This document shows, piece by piece, positions 27,164-35,832 of a stretch of 64,000 bases of DNA (position 1 is its first letter; each line of letters opens with the position of its first letter). Source of the stretch: Stappia stellulata DSM 5886 (lineage in GTDB: Bacteria > Pseudomonadota > Alphaproteobacteria > Rhizobiales > Stappiaceae); contig NZ_AUIM01000012.1 of NCBI RefSeq assembly GCF_000423705.1, positions 124,001-188,000 on the forward strand. Direction: 5' to 3'. A model generated the notes under the pieces. It saw nothing but the letters and a program-made list of their open reading frames with translations. It was not told where the DNA came from and searched no databases. The translations under genes and the position numbers were made by a program.

Positions 27164-28192
27164 CTACTTCGCCTTGACGACGGGATAGAGCCCCTCGGGC
27201 CGCCACATCAGCACGCCGACCATCAGCGCGATGGTGGAGACGAGAGCGACCTTGGGGGCCAGGAACGTCATGTAGTTTGAGAGCAGGCCGACCAGCAGCG
27301 CACCGATGAAACAGCCCTCGATGGAACCGAGCCCGCCGATGATGACGACGATGAAAACCAGCACCATCAGGTCCGATCCCATATGCGCGGTGATCGTCTC
27401 GTTGTAGAGACCCCACATCACGCCGCCGAGGCCGGCGAGTGCCGACCCGACCATGAACACCACGAGGAACAACCGGCGGATGCGGTAGCCGAGCGCTTCG
27501 ACCATCTCGCCGTTTTCGACGCCTGCACGCACCAGCAGGCCGACCTTGGTCGATCTCAGGACGTGACGCATGCCGAGGAACAGCACCAGGCCGATGGCGA
27601 CGGCGAACAGGCGGTATTTCTCGATCACCGCATCGAAGACGATGACCGAGCCGCGCAGCGACTGCGGCCGGGCGACATGGATCGCGTCCGGCCCCCACAC
27701 CACATGGATGAGCTGCTGGGCGACGATCAGCCCGCCCATGGTCACCAGGATCTGCTTCAGGTGATGACCGTAGACGGGTGCGACAATGACGCGCTCGAAG
27801 GCGAGGCCGAGCACGCCGGTCACTGCCATGGAGGCGAGGATCGCGAGAAAGACGGCGGCAAGGTTCATGATCACCGCCGGGTTTTCGGTCCAGCCGGCAA
27901 GCCAGGCCAGCACGGTGAAGCCGACGAAGGCGCCGACGGAGACGAAAGCGCCGTGGCCGAAGTTGATCACGTCCATCAGGCCGAAGACGACCGTCAGTCC
28001 CGAGGCCATGATGAAGATCATCAGACCCATGGCGAGCCCGGCCACCGTCAGCGTGAGCCATGTTGCGGGATCGGCGATGGCGATCAGCCCCGCCAGCGCC
28101 ATGACGGGTGCAAGCAGCAAGGGTGCGGCCTTGCGCAGCCGGTCGCCGGCGGACGCCGCCACCAGCTTGGGTCGGATCGCGGTTTCGCTCAT
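27164..28192 (-). CDS. Branched-chain-type ABC importer permease, LivH-like (cluster 2)
   Basis: 342 residues, longer than a typical LivH by an N-terminal extension with one extra hydrophobic helix (residues 20-43). The hallmark GLTVVFGLMDVINFGHGAFVSVGAF is clear, and the coupling loop GVENGEMVEALGYRIRRLF is intact. The start overlaps the LivF-type gene by 4 bases. Part of the operon that begins at 31030. Confidence 0.9.
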   Translation of the reverse strand: MSETAIRPKLVAASAGDRLRKAAPLLLAPVMALAGLIAIADPATWLTLTVAGLAMGLMIFIMASGLTVVFGLMDVINFGHGAFVSVGAFVGFTVLAWLAGWTENPAVIMNLAAVFLAILASMAVTGVLGLAFERVIVAPVYGHHLKQILVTMGGLIVAQQLIHVVWGPDAIHVARPQSLRGSVIVFDAVIEKYRLFAVAIGLVLFLGMRHVLRSTKVGLLVRAGVENGEMVEALGYRIRRLFLVVFMVGSALAGLGGVMWGLYNETITAHMGSDLMVLVFIVVIIGGLGSIEGCFIGALLVGLLSNYMTFLAPKVALVSTIALMVGVLMWRPEGLYPVVKAK

Positions 28193-28914
28193 TGGTGCAC
28201 CTCCAGGCTCAGTCCCATCAGCCGTTCCTGCATCCCGGCGTCGCCGGAAAGCTCGGCCATGTCGCCGGCATGCACGACGCGGCCGTCGTCCATCACCGAC
28301 ACCGTGTCGCCGAGCGCGGAGGCCATGGCGAAATTCTGTTCCACCAGCAGGATGGTCGTGTCCGTCTCCTTGAGTTCACCGAGCGCGCGCGTCATCGCCG
28401 TGACGATGGCCGGGGCAAGCCCCTTGCTCGGCTCGTCGATCAGGATCAGCCGGCGCGGTTCGATGATGGCGCGCGCAACCGCGAGCATCTGCTTCTGCCC
28501 GCCCGACAGGGTGCCGGCGGGTTTCTCCCAGAAGGTTGCGATTGGCGGGAACAGCGCCTTGATCCAGGACAGACGGGTCGCATCGAAGGCGCCCTGCGTT
28601 GCCGCAAGCTGCATGTTCTCGCCGACCGTGAGGTCGGAGAAGACCCCCATGTTCTCCGGCACATAGGCAATGCCGGCGCGCGAGATCGCAGGCGTCGGCG
28701 TCCCGCCGATCAAGCGCCCGTCGAAGCGGATCTCGCCCCGGCTTGGCTTGAGAAGCCCCATGATCGTGCGCAAGGTGGTGGACTTGCCCGCGCCGTTGCG
28801 GCCCAGAAGCACGCTGACCCCGCCGCGCGGGACCACGAGGTCGACACCTTGCAGGATGTGATAGGGGCCGATGTGGGTGTGGACGCCGGAAAGCGTCAGA
28901 AGCGGATCAGCCAT
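28189..28914 (-). CDS. Branched-chain-type ABC importer ATP-binding protein, LivF-like (cluster 2)
   Basis: 241 residues. Walker A GRNGAGKST is at about 38-46, the signature reads TLSGGQKQMLAVARAI and Walker B LILIDEPSKGLAP, all typical of LivF in carboxylate/amide HAAT importers. It overlaps the preceding LivG-type gene by 8 bases. Confidence 0.9.
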   Translation of the reverse strand: MADPLLTLSGVHTHIGPYHILQGVDLVVPRGGVSVLLGRNGAGKSTTLRTIMGLLKPSRGEIRFDGRLIGGTPTPAISRAGIAYVPENMGVFSDLTVGENMQLAATQGAFDATRLSWIKALFPPIATFWEKPAGTLSGGQKQMLAVARAIIEPRRLILIDEPSKGLAPAIVTAMTRALGELKETDTTILLVEQNFAMASALGDTVSVMDDGRVVHAGDMAELSGDAGMQERLMGLSLEVHQ

Positions 28915-29740
28915 GAGCGGTTTCCTCCGCGCCCGGTTTCGGTGCCGGTTCCGGTGCCTTGCCGAGATAGGCCTCCTGCACGATGGCCGAACGCATCACC
29001 TCGCCCGGGTCGCCGTCGGCGACGAGTTCGCCGTTGTGCAGCACGATGATGCGGTCGGCGAGGGAGCGGATCACGTCCATCTTGTGTTCCACCAGAAGGA
29101 TGGTGCGGTCGCGGTCGCGCTTGAGGTCGCGGATCAGGTCGAGAATGACGGGAACCTCGTCGACACTCATGCCCGCGGTCGGCTCGTCGAACATCAGCAC
29201 CTGGGGGCCGAGCGCGATCATCAGCGCGACTTCCAGCTTGCGCTGGTCGCCATGCGGCAGGGCGGAGACGGCAAGCTCGCGCTTTTGCAGGAGATTGACC
29301 TCCGACAGAACATGATCGGCGCGTTCCGTGAGTTCGACATGGCTGTCGGCGCGCGAGAACAGATCGAAGCCCCGGTTGGCGCGGGCCTGCACGACGAGGC
29401 GGACGTTCTCGCGTACGGTGAGGCTTGGAAACAGGTTGGTGAGCTGGAAGGCCCGTCCGATTCCGCGGGTGCAGCGTTCGGCGACACTCAGCCTGGTGAT
29501 CGTTTCGCCGTTGAGGCGGACCTCTCCGGCACTTGCCTTCAACTGCCCGGAGATCAGGTTGAAATAGGTGGTCTTGCCGGCGCCGTTCGGCCCGACGATG
29601 GCGGTCAATGTGCCGCGCTGGAACGCGCAGGAAACATGATCGACCGCCACATGACCGCCAAAGCGGATCGTCAGGTCCCGGGTCTCGAGCACCGGTGGCT
29701 CGACGGGTGGCGCCTGGCCGGCAGGGTCTTCGCGCGTCAC
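28907..29740 (-). CDS. Branched-chain-type ABC importer ATP-binding protein, LivG-like (cluster 2)
   Basis: 277 residues from a GTG at 29740 with GGAG 8 bases upstream; the frame is open 17 codons further but without a ribosome site. Walker A GPNGAGKT is present; the signature is the LivG variant ALPHGDQRKLEVALMI rather than LSGGQ, and Walker B is VLMFDEPTAGMS. It is separated from the upstream binding-protein gene by 108 bases containing a strong hairpin. Confidence 0.88.
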   Translation of the reverse strand: MTREDPAGQAPPVEPPVLETRDLTIRFGGHVAVDHVSCAFQRGTLTAIVGPNGAGKTTYFNLISGQLKASAGEVRLNGETITRLSVAERCTRGIGRAFQLTNLFPSLTVRENVRLVVQARANRGFDLFSRADSHVELTERADHVLSEVNLLQKRELAVSALPHGDQRKLEVALMIALGPQVLMFDEPTAGMSVDEVPVILDLIRDLKRDRDRTILLVEHKMDVIRSLADRIIVLHNGELVADGDPGEVMRSAIVQEAYLGKAPEPAPKPGAEETAHG

Positions 29741-29804
29741 GGCTGCATCTCCGAAAGAGGGCGGAAAACGGCGGCGCGGCCGCCGTCTCACAGGCCAGAA
29801 GGCG

Positions 29805-29840
29805 GGAGAGGGAGGCGGCGCGTGTGCCGCCTCCCTCTCC
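29805..29840 (-). promoter_or_regulatory. Intercistronic 15-bp hairpin between binding protein and LivG genes
   Basis: GGAGAGGGAGGCGGC pairs perfectly with GCCGCCTCCCTCTCC around a 6-base loop. No T-run follows on either strand, so it is not a classical terminator. Hairpins at this place usually protect the upstream binding-protein mRNA from 3' decay and make it more abundant than the membrane subunits. Confidence 0.7.
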
Positions 29841-29848
29841 GGGGGACG

Positions 29849-31030
29849 TCAGCGTCCGTTGCGCACCGGGATCGACATGTCCTCGATCTTCAGTTCGCGA
29901 ACCAGCTCGGGAATGCCCCATTCGACGTCCGGATCGACCCGGATCTTGAAGTGGTACATCGACTGCAGCGCCTGATGGTCCTCGGCACGGAAGGTCATCG
30001 TGCCCTTGGGCGTTTCGAAGGACATGCCTTCCATCGCCGCGATCAGCTCTTCGGTGTCGGTCGAGCCGGCCTTGCGGATGCCCTCGACCACGGCAATCGC
30101 CGCCGACATGCCTCCGGCCGTGAAGAAATCCGGCGGCGACTGGAAGCGCTTGTCGTGTTCGGACACCAGCCAGTCGTTTGCCGGGTTCTCCGGGATCTCG
30201 TGGTAGTAATAGGTCGCGCCTTCCATCCCGGGCAGGGCCTTGTAGGCTTTCATCGCCGCCAGGATGTTGCCGCCGGTGGCGATCTCGATGCCGAGCCGGT
30301 CCGGCTCCATCGCCTTGATCTTGCCGATCGGGTTGTTGCCGCCGGCCCAGATGATGAAGAGGAACTTGCGGCCCTCGACATCCTTCATGGCCTCGAAGAT
30401 GCGCTGGGCGCTGGCGGTGAAGTCCTGCGTGTCGGTCGGTGCGTATTCCTCGAAGGCAAGCGTTGCGCCGGTGCCGGCGAGCGCTTCCTTGAAGGCGGCG
30501 ACGCCGTCGCGGCCGAAGGCATAGTCCTGCGCAAGCGTCGCGATGGTCACGCCCTCCTGGCCGAGCGCGACGGCATTGGCGATCGCGTCCTGCGAGGAAT
30601 TGCGCGCGGTGCGGAAGATGTAGCGGTTCCAGTTTTCGCCGGTGATGCTGTCGGCGACCGCCGGCTCGACGATCAGGAGCTTGCCGTATTCCTCCGCGAC
30701 CGGGAGCATCGCAAGCGCCACGCCCGACGACACGGGCCCGACCGCAATGTCGACCTCGTCGTCGCCATAGGCTTCGGCAAGGGCCGCGCGGGCGATGTCG
30801 GGCTTGAGCTGGGTATCCTTCTCGATCACGACGATCTTGCGACCGTCGATTTCCATCGTCCCGTCGGTGGCATATTCAAGTCCCATCATGAAGCCGGTGT
30901 GGGACTGTTTCGCATAGGCCTCGAGCGCGCCGGTCTTTCCGTAGACATGGGCGATCTTGATGTCGTCGGCCATGGCCGGCGCGCCCGCGAGCGCGGCCGC
31001 CACAACGGCGGCGGCGTAAAGATGTCTCAT
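29849..31030 (-). CDS. Periplasmic binding protein, LivK-like (cluster 2)
   Basis: 393 residues with a signal peptide (MRHLYAAAVVAAALAGAPAMA, cleavage before DDIKIAHVYG). The type I periplasmic fold shows KIAHVYGKTGALEAYAKQSHTG and a C-terminal half rich in acidic loops; the pattern resembles binding proteins for aromatic or short-chain acids more than LivK itself. ATG at 31030 follows GGGAGGAG. First gene of the operon (binding protein, G, F, H, M, hydrolase); an operator-like element lies about 75 bases upstream. Confidence 0.87.
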   Translation of the reverse strand: MRHLYAAAVVAAALAGAPAMADDIKIAHVYGKTGALEAYAKQSHTGFMMGLEYATDGTMEIDGRKIVVIEKDTQLKPDIARAALAEAYGDDEVDIAVGPVSSGVALAMLPVAEEYGKLLIVEPAVADSITGENWNRYIFRTARNSSQDAIANAVALGQEGVTIATLAQDYAFGRDGVAAFKEALAGTGATLAFEEYAPTDTQDFTASAQRIFEAMKDVEGRKFLFIIWAGGNNPIGKIKAMEPDRLGIEIATGGNILAAMKAYKALPGMEGATYYYHEIPENPANDWLVSEHDKRFQSPPDFFTAGGMSAAIAVVEGIRKAGSTDTEELIAAMEGMSFETPKGTMTFRAEDHQALQSMYHFKIRVDPDVEWGIPELVRELKIEDMSIPVRNGR

Positions 31031-31343
31031 GATGTCTCCTCCCGTTCGACGTCCGGTCGGCGCTTGGCATGAGCGGGTCGCGGCGTCTGCCAATATATGA
31101 CGCATGATTCATGTTTCATGTCAATTCGACCCGAGCGCGCCTCTGTCGCGCGTTCGCTCTCCCGCAAGCAGCCGAACACGGCGGACGGCGCCAGGTGGCT
31201 GCGTGCACCCGGTTTCGCCAATGCGGAGAAGCGTGATGGCTGTCACATCAAGCCCTGGCGCTTGCTTCTATCTTCAAGGCATAGGCGGACGACAGAGCCG
31301 CAGGGAAAAGTCGAACGGAAGCTCAGACAGAGGGAATGCAGTC
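31031..31343. other. Divergent intergenic region between importer operon and BA14K gene
   Basis: It contains the operator-like element at 31103-31121 about 75 bases before the importer start. The remaining part, toward the BA14K gene, is GC-rich and shows no convincing gene or specific promoter match. Confidence 0.55.
31103..31121. promoter_or_regulatory. Second copy of the TGATTCAT-type operator
   Basis: CATGA-T-TCATG (31103-31113) is a palindrome and TGATTCATGTTTCATGT (31105-31121) matches 15 of 17 bases of the element at 20795-20811. Both copies lie in promoter regions of operons with complementary functions. Confidence 0.7.
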
Positions 31344-31682
31344 ATGATGAAGAAGATCGCAGTCACCGGTTTTGCAATTGCCCTGACCGCCGGCGCCATG
31401 CTCGCGACCGGCTCCTCCGATGCCGAAGCGAAGAAGTGGCATCACCAGAACGGCTGGGCCGCGGCGGGCGGCTTCGTTGCCGGCGCCGTGATCGGCTCGG
31501 CCCTGTCCCAGCCGCGCTATGTCGCTCCGGCGCCGCAGTATGCGCCCGCGCCTGCCTACTATGGCCGGCCCGCGCCCTGGTCGCCCGCCTGGTACCGCTA
31601 TTGTTCGTCGAAGTATCGCAGCTTCAACCCGGACACCGGCTACTTCCGCACCTATTCCGGGAACTACAAGTTCTGCCGTTGA
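31344..31682 (+). CDS. BA14K family protein
   Basis: 112 residues: a signal-like hydrophobic stretch at 5-22, a glycine-rich membrane-type helix (WAAAGGFVAGAVIGSAL at 38-54), a Pro/Ala/Tyr-rich linker, and the C-terminal BA14K motif WYRYCSSKYRSFNPDTGYF with YKFCR at the end (two conserved cysteines). BA14K proteins are small envelope proteins of Brucella and relatives, some immunoreactive or lectin-like. ATG at 31344 follows GAGGG; a second ATG is 3 bases on. A terminator follows. Confidence 0.88.
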   Translation: MMKKIAVTGFAIALTAGAMLATGSSDAEAKKWHHQNGWAAAGGFVAGAVIGSALSQPRYVAPAPQYAPAPAYYGRPAPWSPAWYRYCSSKYRSFNPDTGYFRTYSGNYKFCR

Positions 31683-31708
31683 TTCGCCGCAGCGAAGATC
31701 AGGCAAGG

Positions 31709-31734
31709 AAGGGCCGGTCAAACCGGCCCTTTTT
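31709..31734 (+). terminator. Terminator of the BA14K gene
   Basis: AAGGGCCGGT / ACCGGCCCTT with a 3-base loop and TTTTT. It also lies near the 3' end of the convergent GGDEF gene and could work for both. Confidence 0.88.
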
Positions 31735-31777
31735 GCGCAATTGCGAGGTCTGTTCGCGGGGAACCGCAGGCAAGCGG

Positions 31778-33172
31778 TCAGAGCCCGGCCGGCCGGGACA
31801 CAGGATCGAGAAACCCGGAGACCGTGCGGTCGCGGCCATTGTCCTTGGCCCGGTAAAGCAGACGATCCGCCCGGGCGAAAGCGACGTCCATCGTTTCGCC
31901 ATCGCGATATTCGGTCACGCCGAGCGACATGGTGAGCGCGACCTCGCAGCCCTCGACCGTGATCGGTGTGGCATTCAGCAGCTTGCGCATGCGCTCGGCG
32001 CGTTCGACCGTATCGCTTGGGGAGGTGTCGGGAAGGAGAACGAGAAATTCCTCACCGCCGAGGCGCCCGAGGAATTCGGTGTCGCGCAATTGCGATTTGA
32101 TGCGTCGGCTGAATTCCTTCAGCACCTCGTCACCGGCGAAATGCCCGAGATCGTCGTTGACCTTCTTGAAGTTGTCGATGTCGAGGATCATCAGGCCGAG
32201 AGGCTTGCCGCGCGCCCTTGACCGGGCGCCGCAGTCGCGGGCGGCGGACAGGATGGCGCGTCGCGACATGGTTCCGGTCAGCTCATCGCGGTGCGCCAGT
32301 TCATAGAGCTCCGCCTGGCGCTCCTTCAGTTCGGTGATATCGACACGAAAGCCCACCGTTCCGCCGTTCGGCAGGCGCTTTTCCAGCACCCGCACCCAGC
32401 GTCCGTCCGGCAGAAGCTGTTCCACCGGACCGGTCGGGTTCGCGTGGGCCGCCAGGCGCTCCGCGATCCAGGCCTCTTCCTGCCCGATGGCTTCCGCATA
32501 CTGACGGCAGCGCACGCCCTCGCGGATGATTTCCTCGAAGCTGCGGCCCGGCCGGATGACATGGGCCGATTCCGGATAGGTTTCGCGATACTGTTCGTTG
32601 CAGATCGTCAAGCGGTCGTGCTCATCGTAGAGCACGAAACCGTCGGGAAGCGTCTCGATCGCTTCCACCATCACCTTCCAGGCATCGCGCGCGGTTCGTT
32701 CTGCGTGTTCATGATGTATCTCGCGAACCGCCAGATGCGCCATGTCCTCCAGGGACTGCCGGTCGATTTCCGTGTCGCGGACGGGTGACCGGCTCGCAAG
32801 GCACAGGGTGCCGATGGTGTTTCCGGCTGCGTCGCGAAGCGCGGTCCCGGCAAAGAACTGCAGGCCGAGCGCGGCGAGATCGACAGCCGGGTCGGCGGCC
32901 GATCTGCCTTTGCCTGCATGCTGGATCAACGGTGTGCGGCTCTTCAGGACGGCCGCTGCAAGCGCCGGCGCGGCGGCGCGCAGCGGTTCACATAGACCGT
33001 TGGAAAGAAAGCTCAGGCCATCGCGTGGTTCCCGAAGCGTCAGGAAAGCGCATTCAACGGAGCAAAGCCGCTTGAGGAGCCGGAACAGTCGCGCCAGAGA
33101 CGTGGCCGATGCATGGCCCTGCGCGCCCCCTGTTCGCTCAAAGGCCGATAGGGCGGTCTCTGTCAAAGGCAT
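31778..33172 (-). CDS. Diguanylate cyclase with GAF and PAS domains
   Basis: 464 residues from the ATG at 33172: a GAF-like domain at about 20-155, a PAS domain at about 165-285 (ETLPDGFVLYDEHDRLTICNE), then GGDEF at about 290-450. The active-site signature is GGEEF at 372-376, an active variant, and substrate-site residues DIDNFKKVNDDLGH are present, so it should make cyclic di-GMP. The allosteric I-site position reads RDTE rather than RxxD, so product inhibition may be weak. No membrane segment; a soluble sensor. The frame stays open upstream to a TTG at 33235. Confidence 0.87.
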   Translation of the reverse strand: MPLTETALSAFERTGGAQGHASATSLARLFRLLKRLCSVECAFLTLREPRDGLSFLSNGLCEPLRAAAPALAAAVLKSRTPLIQHAGKGRSAADPAVDLAALGLQFFAGTALRDAAGNTIGTLCLASRSPVRDTEIDRQSLEDMAHLAVREIHHEHAERTARDAWKVMVEAIETLPDGFVLYDEHDRLTICNEQYRETYPESAHVIRPGRSFEEIIREGVRCRQYAEAIGQEEAWIAERLAAHANPTGPVEQLLPDGRWVRVLEKRLPNGGTVGFRVDITELKERQAELYELAHRDELTGTMSRRAILSAARDCGARSRARGKPLGLMILDIDNFKKVNDDLGHFAGDEVLKEFSRRIKSQLRDTEFLGRLGGEEFLVLLPDTSPSDTVERAERMRKLLNATPITVEGCEVALTMSLGVTEYRDGETMDVAFARADRLLYRAKDNGRDRTVSGFLDPVSRPAGL

Positions 33173-33429
33173 CAGCCTGGGAGGTGGGTTGCCAATAATC
33201 AAGATACCGGACCCCAACGAGCGAAATAAGAACAATCCCCAAAATACGCCGAGAAAAAACGGTAACGGCAGAATGTAAATGTTCGATCAATCTGGAGTGT
33301 ATTTTTGTTGTAGTATTGAGTTAATTGGCTAAGATGATGACTCAATCGGTCATTATTACAATGAGAAAGTCTGCTTTTCGGCCGGTCTGGATTTCCCCTG
33401 CGCGAGGTTTTTCCTCTGGGGTGCCGCCG

Positions 33430-34662
33430 TCATGGGGGGCTTTCGGTGTGGTCCAGCCGGGTCAATATGGCGCTTGCGGCGGCCGTCCCTGTCGCGAAAC
33501 AGGCCTGCAGCAGATAGCCGCCGGTCGGCGCTTCCCAATCGATCATTTCGCCGGCGACGAAGACGCCGGTCCGGTCCTTGAGCATATAGCCGTCGTCAAT
33601 GCCGCTCCAGGCGATTCCGCCTGCCGAGGAAATGGCCCGCGCCATGCCGGCAACTCCGGTGACGGGAAGCGGCAGCGCCTTGATGCGGGCGGCCAGCGCT
33701 TCCGCGCCTTGCGGTCGTTCGCCGGCCTCGCGAAGCAGCGCAACGGCTGCCGGTGCGAGGCCGGTGGTCTTTCTGAGGTGATTTGACAGGGAGGTCTTTC
33801 CGCGCGGGCGCGCGAGCCTTGCCGCAAGCGTGCCGACGTCGAGGTCCGGGCGGAGGTCGAGCGTCAGCGTCGCAGGGGCAGATGTGTCCGCAAGTGCACG
33901 GCGGATGTCGGGACTGAGCGCGTAGACACCGCCGCCCTCCAGCCCGCTCGCCGTGATCATCGCCTCGCCGCGAAGGGTGCGGTCGCCGACGCTCAGCGCG
34001 ATCCGCTTCAGGGGGACGCCTTGAAAGCGGTCGGCGAAATGTTGCGACCATTTCACCTCGATGCCGCAATTGGACGGGGAAAACGGGACCCTGGCGATCC
34101 CCGCGGCATCCGTCGCGGCACTCCAGGCTCCGTCGCTGCCAAGCCTTGCCCAGCTTGCGCCCCCGAGCGCCAGAAGCACGGCATCCGGCGCGGGATGCGT
34201 TTTCGGGCCCTGCGGCGTGTCGAACGACAATGCGCCATCGGCGCCAAAGCCCGTCCAGCGCCAGCGGGTGCGGATGGTGACGCCGTTGGCGGAAAGCCGC
34301 GCCAGCAGGGCGCGTAGGAGGGGCGAGGCTTTCATCTGGCGCGGAAACACGCGCCCGCTCGATCCGACGAAGGTCTCGATGCCGAGATCCTCGCACCAGG
34401 CCCTGAGTGCCTCCGGCGGGAAGGCCTCGATCGCTGCCCGGAGCCGCGGTTCCGCCTCCCGGTAGCGTGAGAGAAAGGCGTCCGCCGGTTCGCTGTGGGT
34501 CAGGTTCAGCCCGCCGCGCCCGGCCATCAGGAACTTGCGCCCCACCGACGGCATCCGCTCGTAGACGGTGACACCGACGCCCCGGGCCGACAGCCTGTCG
34601 GCGGCGATCAGGCCGGCGGGACCGCCTCCGACGATCGCGACATCTGCGGAAGAGGATGTCAT
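33430..34662 (-). CDS. HI0933-like flavoprotein (NAD(P)/FAD-dependent oxidoreductase)
   Basis: 410 residues. The FAD-binding GGGPAG is at 12-17, followed by VGRKFLMAGRGGLNLTHSE, the family's second motif, and a C-terminal GVFVAGEMIDWEAPTGGYLLQ, which closes the FAD site. Members are widespread; their reaction is not established, though related proteins are suggested to act on modified bases or aromatic rings. It is coupled by a 4-base overlap to the glycosyltransferase upstream. Confidence 0.87.
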   Translation of the reverse strand: MTSSSADVAIVGGGPAGLIAADRLSARGVGVTVYERMPSVGRKFLMAGRGGLNLTHSEPADAFLSRYREAEPRLRAAIEAFPPEALRAWCEDLGIETFVGSSGRVFPRQMKASPLLRALLARLSANGVTIRTRWRWTGFGADGALSFDTPQGPKTHPAPDAVLLALGGASWARLGSDGAWSAATDAAGIARVPFSPSNCGIEVKWSQHFADRFQGVPLKRIALSVGDRTLRGEAMITASGLEGGGVYALSPDIRRALADTSAPATLTLDLRPDLDVGTLAARLARPRGKTSLSNHLRKTTGLAPAAVALLREAGERPQGAEALAARIKALPLPVTGVAGMARAISSAGGIAWSGIDDGYMLKDRTGVFVAGEMIDWEAPTGGYLLQACFATGTAAASAILTRLDHTESPP

Positions 34663-35459
34663 TTGCTTGTGTCCTGTGTGTCGCTTTTCGCCAGCAGTTC
34701 GGCCTCATAGGCCTTGGCCAGGCGCAGAAAGCGCGTGTAGGCGAAATTCGTCGAGATCACGAGACCCCACCAGCCGTAAAGCGCGTAGCGGCGCAGCAGA
34801 TAGGCCTTGAGGAACGCGAAGGGAAACTCGGTGACAAGCCGCCATCGGGCGATTCGCCGTCCGCGCGCCGCCATATCGTCCGCCTGCATGGTGGAGTAGC
34901 GGTTCATCTTCTCCACGTGAAAGGCGACGGAGCGAATCGAGCGATGTGCCATCGCCGCCTTTAGCTGGGCGACGTGCGCGCCTTCGGGCGGCCGCACCGT
35001 GTCGTGCACGGGCGATGCGGAGAAACGGCCTTTCGTGCGGTCGTAAAGCCGGATCTGGTTGTAGCCATAAGCGAAAGGCGCGGGACCGGCCTCATGCGCG
35101 AAGACATCCTTGATGCGAACCCGCCAGAACGGCGTCTTGAAAAGCGCGCCGCTTGCGGAAAGTGCCTGGATCTCCCGGCCGAGGGAATCGGTTGCCGCCT
35201 CGTCGGCGTCGAGATTGAACAGCCAGTCGTTGCTGCACTGGTCTTCCGCAAAGCGTTTTTGCGCGCCGTAGCCCGGCCATGGATTGACCAGGACGCGCGC
35301 ACCGAGAGATTCTGCAACGCGTACCGTCTCATCCGTTGACCCGCTGTCGACAACGATCACCTCGTCGGCGAATGATTCGACGCTGCGAATGGCCCGCCCG
35401 ATCCGGTCTTCCTCGTTGTGCGCTATTATAAAGACGGAGATTGGCGTGGCGGCGGTCAT
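34659..35459 (-). CDS. Glycosyltransferase family 2, LPS-core type (WaaE-like)
   Basis: 266 residues with a GT-A fold: SVFIIAHNEEDRIGRAIRSV, VVDSGSTDETV and the metal-binding LDADEA at about 84. The C-terminal segment with HVEKMNRYSTMQADDMAARG and a hydrophobic region is typical of KdtX/WaaE enzymes, which add heptose or glucose to the inner lipopolysaccharide core at the membrane. Acceptor unknown. It overlaps the flavoprotein gene downstream. Confidence 0.87.
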   Translation of the reverse strand: MTAATPISVFIIAHNEEDRIGRAIRSVESFADEVIVVDSGSTDETVRVAESLGARVLVNPWPGYGAQKRFAEDQCSNDWLFNLDADEAATDSLGREIQALSASGALFKTPFWRVRIKDVFAHEAGPAPFAYGYNQIRLYDRTKGRFSASPVHDTVRPPEGAHVAQLKAAMAHRSIRSVAFHVEKMNRYSTMQADDMAARGRRIARWRLVTEFPFAFLKAYLLRRYALYGWWGLVISTNFAYTRFLRLAKAYEAELLAKSDTQDTSK

Positions 35460-35832
35460 GCAAAGAGGCCCTTGTCGCTTGTCGAGGCAGCCGGAAACCG
35501 GCTTGCGCGCGATCCTTAGCGGGTTCTCCGGTCATGGTTCAAGCGAATGCGCCCGCCGCAGGGCCCAACGCCGCCATGCCCGCGAATTCGGGCGACAAAA
35601 CCGGTTTTGGCGGAAAATCGCGCTTTCCCGGCGATAAGTGCTAACAAGGCCTTAACGGGGTGTGCCCACAAAGACACACTGTGTCCGTACAGTGCCTCTG
35701 GAAGGCATTTGCCGGTTGCGAGGCGCGCACCCCGTCGCTTAAAACAAACTCGAGCTCGCGGGGAAGCTTGCTCAATTCTTCATCTCCTCTTGGCCAACAG
35801 GGCCTTGCAGGAAACAACGACGAGGTCAGGAA
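35460..35832. other. Intergenic region upstream of the porin gene
   Basis: About 370 bases between the divergent glycosyltransferase and porin genes. There is a partial hairpin around 35693-35715 (TGCCTCTGGAAGGCA). The last 60 bases form the porin leader ending GAGGTCAGGAA before its ATG. No gene is visible; the long leader is usual for highly expressed outer-membrane proteins. Confidence 0.5.

Noticed and set aside
26100-28061. Minus-strand open frame that extends the alpha/beta hydrolase frame upstream across the permease genes
   Set aside because: Only the last 265 residues look like a hydrolase with a real start at 26099. The rest overlaps intact LivM/LivH genes in another frame, so it is not a fusion.
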